Shown in pieces: positions 57,273 to 61,158 of a stretch of 61,158 nt of DNA. The position numbers and the translations under genes are program-made. Origin of the DNA: Saprolegnia diclina VS20. Taxonomy: Eukaryota > Oomycota > Saprolegniomycetes > Saprolegniales > Saprolegniaceae. The stretch's first letter is position 1; every line of letters starts with the position of its first letter. The stretch covers positions 377,444-438,601 of the forward strand of contig NW_008246110.1 in assembly GCF_000281045.1 (NCBI RefSeq). Direction: 5' to 3'. Under the pieces are notes generated by a model. It was given only the letters and a program-made list of their open reading frames with translations, had not been told where the DNA came from and ran no database searches.

Positions 57273-58379
57273 ATGAAGCTCACATCGACGTTAACCGGGA
57301 GAGACTTGCTCGAGAGCCTCCAGTGGTTCTACGAGCAGTCGCCACCGACAACCGGCTCCACTTCGCCGATCGTTGCGAGCCCCATTCGACAACGACGGGG
57401 AAGTACGGTGACCCAAGACCAGCTGCACGCGGTGCAGCTCAAGATCGAAGCGCACCAAGAGCGTACGCGCGACGCTGGCGTCCTCAACACAATCGCATGG
57501 CTGCGCGCCCACGACGACGAACAGACCGCGCCAAAAGCCACGGGTTTTCTTGCGTCCGTGCTGCAGTTTTTGCATGTCACTGACGACCCGGTCCTTGCCA
57601 CGGACTCGAGTAGTACCAAGACTAGCGACAAGCCGTCTTGGCGTCTGCCGCGGCACTGGGCCGAGCACTCGCTCCGCGTACAGTGGAACGAGCTCGGATA
57701 CCGGCTCCTCAACGCTCCGTTCTATGTCGACATGATGCAGGCGCGCAAGATCATCCTCTCGGGCGAGCTCCTGTATGCCACCGACGACGAGTGCAAGGCG
57801 TTTGCGAGTTGGCTCGACGGGTTCTTCGTGCACATTGAACTCCTCCAGCAGCTCAAGCAGCGCTTTCTGCGTCTCAAGAGCGCTCTCTGCGGCCGACAGC
57901 TCACCGTCTCGACCCAATATGGTCGCGCCAACTCGCTCTACAACGAGTCGATTCGGTTCATGCACGCCAAGCCGATCGCGCTCTACGGCGAGAAGGTCCT
58001 CGAGTTTCTCAACGAGCTGGAGATGACGCTTTGGGACGAAGAAGAGGCAATCGCCGACGTCAACCGACACATCACCAACGCTGACGACGAGCGACACGCG
58101 GTCGCTTGCCTCTTTGCCGAAGTGAATGCGACCGAGCCCGCCGGCGTCGTCGTTGCCAAGCTCGTGGCGTGGATGCCCCAGGCGCTCGACGCCAGCGATG
58201 TCCGCGCCTTTGTGCAGCTGTTTGGCGACGACGTGCAAAGCTGCATCTCAGGCATCTGGCTCCGTGCGTACGCCCAGCACCTGCACCTCCTTGAAGCCTT
58301 TGAGGTCGACTTGAGTGCCACCACAGCCTACTCGCGGTCCCGCGTCGATGTATCACCGTTGCCTTCCACTAGCTACTAG
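57273..58379 (+). CDS. Hypothetical helical protein
   Basis: Intron-less frame of 368 residues, start at the ATG at 57273 (MKLTSTLTGRDLL), with the same strong G/C-ending codon bias as the conserved genes, so very probably real. Predominantly helical (for example HIELLQQLKQRFLRLKSAL and KVLEFLNELEMTLWDEEEA). A middle part reads HWAEHSLRVQWNELGYRLLN. A short Ser/Thr/Lys linker (near 57605-57635) separates N- and C-terminal halves. No signal peptide, membrane helix, zinc pattern or enzyme motif. Ends in a Ser-rich tail. Not recognised; could be a cytosolic scaffold. Confidence 0.7.
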   Translation: MKLTSTLTGRDLLESLQWFYEQSPPTTGSTSPIVASPIRQRRGSTVTQDQLHAVQLKIEAHQERTRDAGVLNTIAWLRAHDDEQTAPKATGFLASVLQFLHVTDDPVLATDSSSTKTSDKPSWRLPRHWAEHSLRVQWNELGYRLLNAPFYVDMMQARKIILSGELLYATDDECKAFASWLDGFFVHIELLQQLKQRFLRLKSALCGRQLTVSTQYGRANSLYNESIRFMHAKPIALYGEKVLEFLNELEMTLWDEEEAIADVNRHITNADDERHAVACLFAEVNATEPAGVVVAKLVAWMPQALDASDVRAFVQLFGDDVQSCISGIWLRAYAQHLHLLEAFEVDLSATTAYSRSRVDVSPLPSTSY

Positions 58380-58502
58380 TCTGTACGAAACCACTATCTA
58401 TTCACTGGCCTCCCAATAAGTTCTTACGCTTTCTTGGTTTAAATGACGTGGCAGCCTCTGCGCGTAACGATCTTCCACGTTGCACTTGTCTTGGTCGATG
58501 AC

Positions 58503-60183
58503 TCATGGAAGGTACGTTTCGCCAAAATCATCGACCTCGTCATGTGGTTGGTCCCACGACCACGGCTCGTCCTGCCGCGTGTTGTACGTTGTCGGCGGCC
58601 ACTTGTATGGTAGCGGACAGCGGAGACCCGATGCGCGGTCGTCGTCGTTGTCGGTAGATGTCATGCCCGACCACACGAGGCGTTGGGACGGTGTCGGCAG
58701 AAACAGCACGCCGAGCTCATACGACCGGATCATAAACTGGGACTTTTGCTTTTGGTAGCTGCCCCACGCCGCTTGGCTTAGATTCGCGCTCGTCAGCAGC
58801 GCAAAGTCCAAGGTGCCGTCGACGCCGATGCGCGCAAACGTCTAGTACTCCTTCAGACAACTTGTCCAAAGATGTGTGTACCTTGATATGCGGCATGGCG
58901 CGTGTGCGCTGGAGCGACGCGGGTGGGTCCCACGTGCGAAGGTACCGGTGCAAGAACGGTTTGAGGTTCTTTAGAGGACAGGGCAGAGACCGGCCGGCCG
59001 CATAGCCTTCGATCGAGCTTCGCTACGAGCCGACAAGCTCGACGCAGCGCACGAGAGAAGGTCGTACCACTGCGGCGACAGACGGCCAGATCATGTGAAA
59101 GCCCCGTGGAGCTGGCAACGGGGACGGCGGCGCAAGCGAAAAACTGGCCAGAAAGTCCCGCAGCCACGCTTCCGTAAGGGACCCGAGGCTGGAAAACTAG
59201 GCGCGTCGTCGGGACCACATGGAACGGTGAGATCGAACCTGGGCCACGATGGGCTGGGACGGCGCGACGGCGACACCGTGGTCTTGAAGCACCCTAGATG
59301 CATCCACGTGTGAGCGACTTCCATTCGCCATCCGAGACGAGAATGTACTTGCGCAGGCGAAGATGGCCATATCGTGCCATATCTACCATCCAACGCTTTG
59401 TAAACCAAGTGACCAACAAGGACGTTGGTACCATCCGGTGTCATGTAGACGCCTGGCACCGATGCAATGAGAGTCACCGTGGCAGCGCCAAAGTCGTACA
59501 GCGATAGCTTGGCGGCCGCCATCGTCGCCACGGACGGGTGCAGCGCCGAGAGGTACTGCGTCAGCTCCTTCTCAAAGTCCGTAGTGGGTTCCGTGGCGCT
59601 TGTCGAGCGCAGTGGAAAGTCTTGGTACCAAACGCCTTGCGTTTTGGCATCCCAGTCGGACGCAACGAAGTTGGCCGTGAAGATCGCAACACGAACAGAC
59701 GCCGCGTAAAAAAGCACCTGGCATCCTCAGTCCACTCACACACGGTCATCTGTACCATCATCTTGGTGTGGTGGGTGCCGTATGGAATCGGAAGCGGCGG
59801 CGCGAGTACTCGAATGTTGGCGCACGCTGCACAGGCAGCGCGCATGCTACACAGCAGCAGCCTCAGACACGACACCCGATACAGCATAGCTACGTGGTCT
59901 GGTCGCTGCCATGACACAGCAGGACGGGCACGGACGTTAGCTGCGGCGACTGCTCAAGGAGCCATGGCACATCTACCTTGTAGTTGGTCAAGATGGCGTG
60001 CGTAAAGGCGCCGGCGAGCAGGTCGCGCAGTCCGATGCAGTCGTCTACGCCGCGCATGGCTTCAAGCCGCGAGACTGCGGTGGGCGTACCGTTGGCGCCG
60101 CGTGCAGGGCTTGCGAGCGACGTCAAGCGGAACGCCATCGGCATCGGCGTCGGCTTGGAGCGCTTCACGGCCCGCTCGTCCAT
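58503..60183 (-). CDS. TDP1: Tyrosyl-DNA phosphodiesterase 1
   Basis: Removes topoisomerase I peptides and other adducts from DNA 3' ends. Eight exons: 60183-59894, 59846-59756, 59717-59432, 59382-59349, 59293-59239, 59196-59068, 59022-58882 and 58841-58503; 454 residues, all phases agree. Both HKN active-site sets are complete: GTHHTKMM (His 123, Lys 125) with Asn 143 in TANFVASDW, and MPHIK (His 340, Lys 342) with Asn 362 in LLTSANLSQAAWG. Other hallmarks: DVPWLLEQSP, DAKTQGVW, FSSLGSL, SSIEGYAAGRSLP, MIRSYELGVLFLP. Introns are 38-55 bp; one exon is only 34 bp. The N-terminal extension is short, without the FHA/SAP or HIRAN domains found in some relatives. The start (60183) is only 88 bp from the stop of the upstream same-strand gene. 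Confidence 0.95.
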
Positions 60184-60271
60184 ACGTCCTCGGAAACTCG
60201 ATTTTTCAGATTTTAGATTGCACTTTTTACGGTTACGTGGCGCCAGTCCGGTTCCGAATCCCCATCGTAAG

Positions 60272-61158
60272 TTAAGCCAAGCAAACACCGCGGTTGTAGA
60301 CAAAGTGTTTGCTGCCAATGAGCTTGCGCAGCGACGTCGTCGATGCGGGCGTCGTCACCGCGGTGAATTCGTTGCCCGTGATCGTACCCTTGGGTGACGC
60401 GGGACGACGGCAGCCCAGAAGGATCGGTACCAAGGCGTACGTCGACACGACGAGCGTGAGTGGCGCCGTCTTAAGAAGCTTGAGCTTGGCAAAGCACTTG
60501 TCACCTTCTTTCCCGCTCGGTGTGGGGCACACATTGAGCGCGACCTCGACACGGCTGGTGGTGCGCTCGACGATCGTAGCAAAACCGAGGACCGCCTGCG
60601 CACTCGGCTTGCAAAAGACTTTGTTGCCGATGCTGATCGCAGACTCTTCGCCCAGCGGAAGACTTGTGAGCAGCCGCGGAAGGCGTGTCGCTGAGAGCAG
60701 TGCATTGCGCTGAGTCCATGCGATGTCGAGAGTCCACTACGTCGACGCGTCACATTCCATCCTACAGGTTGGTCTACTTGTACGTACTTGACGGTCGTAG
60801 AGGTATCGGCAACTCATGGCTGACAGAATAGAAAAGCCCAAGCAGCTCATCAACGGATAGACGAGCCATGGAAGCAGGAGCGACCCGATGCAGGCGACGC
60901 TTGCTGTGTTGTATGCACCGGCCGGTCGGTCGACGCCGTTGATGGTGAGCGGAAGGCTCCACGCCCCAGCGTAAAACGCGTTGCTGACATTTTCAAACTG
61001 TCCGTGGGTGCAGTAGACAATGCTTCCAATGCTACTATAAACAAACAGTCGGCTCGAAAACGGCAAGAGGCGCGACGACGGCAATGGCAAGCGCTGCAGC
61101 ATGACCACGCAGCAGAGCGCCACATAGACGGCGAAGGTAGCGAGCAGCACAATCGAGA
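60272..61158 (-). CDS. Membrane protein, C-terminal part, runs off right edge
   Basis: Exon from beyond 61158 to 60788, a 51-bp intron at 60737-60787 (GTACGT...CGTAG), then 60736-60272. The visible 278 residues begin in a hydrophobic helix (IVLLATFAVYVALCCVVML). Further hydrophobic segments lie around ACIGSLLLPWLVYPLMSCLG and PLTLVVSTYALVPILLG near the C-terminus. Between them is a more polar part with several Cys (VFCKPSA, NVCPTPS, DKCFAK) that could form disulphides. The family is not recognised; it may be one of the large lineage-specific membrane families of oomycetes. Start not in the window. Confidence 0.7.

Noticed and set aside
55705-58516. Shared TACCTTCCATGA at the stop of both the decarboxylase and TDP1 genes
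   Set aside because: A 12-base match at two unrelated C-termini (both ending Tyr-Leu-Pro); most likely coincidence.
1-61158. tRNA, rRNA, CRISPR arrays, insertion sequences or virus-like genes
   Set aside because: Scanned by eye for B-box-like GTTCGA cores, repeat-spacer arrays, terminal repeats and transposase or polymerase motifs; none convincing.

Overview
The window is nuclear DNA from a eukaryote, most likely an oomycete of the Saprolegniales type (my inference from gene content and style). It is GC-rich, with strongly G/C-ending codons. Genes sit close together on both strands. Most are cut by very short introns, mostly 38-80 bp, that usually open GTAC or GTAT and close TAG. The families fit a free-living heterotrophic stramenopile: a PDR-type ABCG transporter, a CRT-like transporter, a plant/animal-type atypical E2F, a CBP/p300 acetyltransferase and a MOT1 molybdate transporter. 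I see no operons, CRISPR, insertion sequences, rRNA or convincing tRNA. I rebuilt 23 genes by joining exons at GT-AG sites that keep the reading phase and the family alignment. The total is about 55 introns.

Layout. 1-3098 (-): an ABCG/PDR transporter cut by the window edge and broken by a 4-bp tandem duplication. 3542-5057 (-): two low-complexity nuclear-looking proteins, one with a PP1-docking motif. 5212-18720 (-): one giant HECT ubiquitin ligase of about 4,395 residues; what looks like two or three separate long ORFs is a single gene. 19235-20509 (-): a TPR/membrane protein. 20745-23138 (+): the mitochondrial RNA helicase SUV3. 23673-25299 (-): a Golgi-type glycosyltransferase. 26443-27908 (+): a protein kinase lacking the HRD arginine. 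27975-29214 (-): an AGPAT-like acyltransferase. 29963-31183 (+): a CRT-like transporter. 31230-33046 (-): an E2F7/8-type factor. 34007-36324 (+): RAD17 carrying two RanBP2 zinc fingers. 36697-37314 (-): a PX-like protein. A 2.3-kb gene-poor stretch follows.

39638-41062 (+): MOT1. 41318-42470 (-): a Cys-rich protein with an eIF4E-binding motif. 43281-45392 (-): PRPF40. 45629-46929 (+): an unrecognised protein. 46997-48160 (-): ribophorin II. 49699-55268 (+): CBP/p300 with three TAZ fingers. 55705-56823 (-): an ornithine-decarboxylase-fold enzyme with changed substrate residues. 57273-58379 (+): an unrecognised protein. 58503-60183 (-): TDP1. 60272 to the right edge (-): a membrane protein, incomplete.

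The genes are mostly housekeeping genes and do not form one pathway. DNA-damage and cell-cycle functions (RAD17, TDP1, E2F, CBP) recur, but nothing shows they are co-regulated. I found no wholly new system. The points most worth pursuing are the decarboxylase with substitutions at both substrate-binding acidic residues, the RAD17-zinc finger fusion, the zinc-binding protein with a 4E-binding helix, the giant HECT ligase, and a palindromic CCAAT pair abutting a TATA box.
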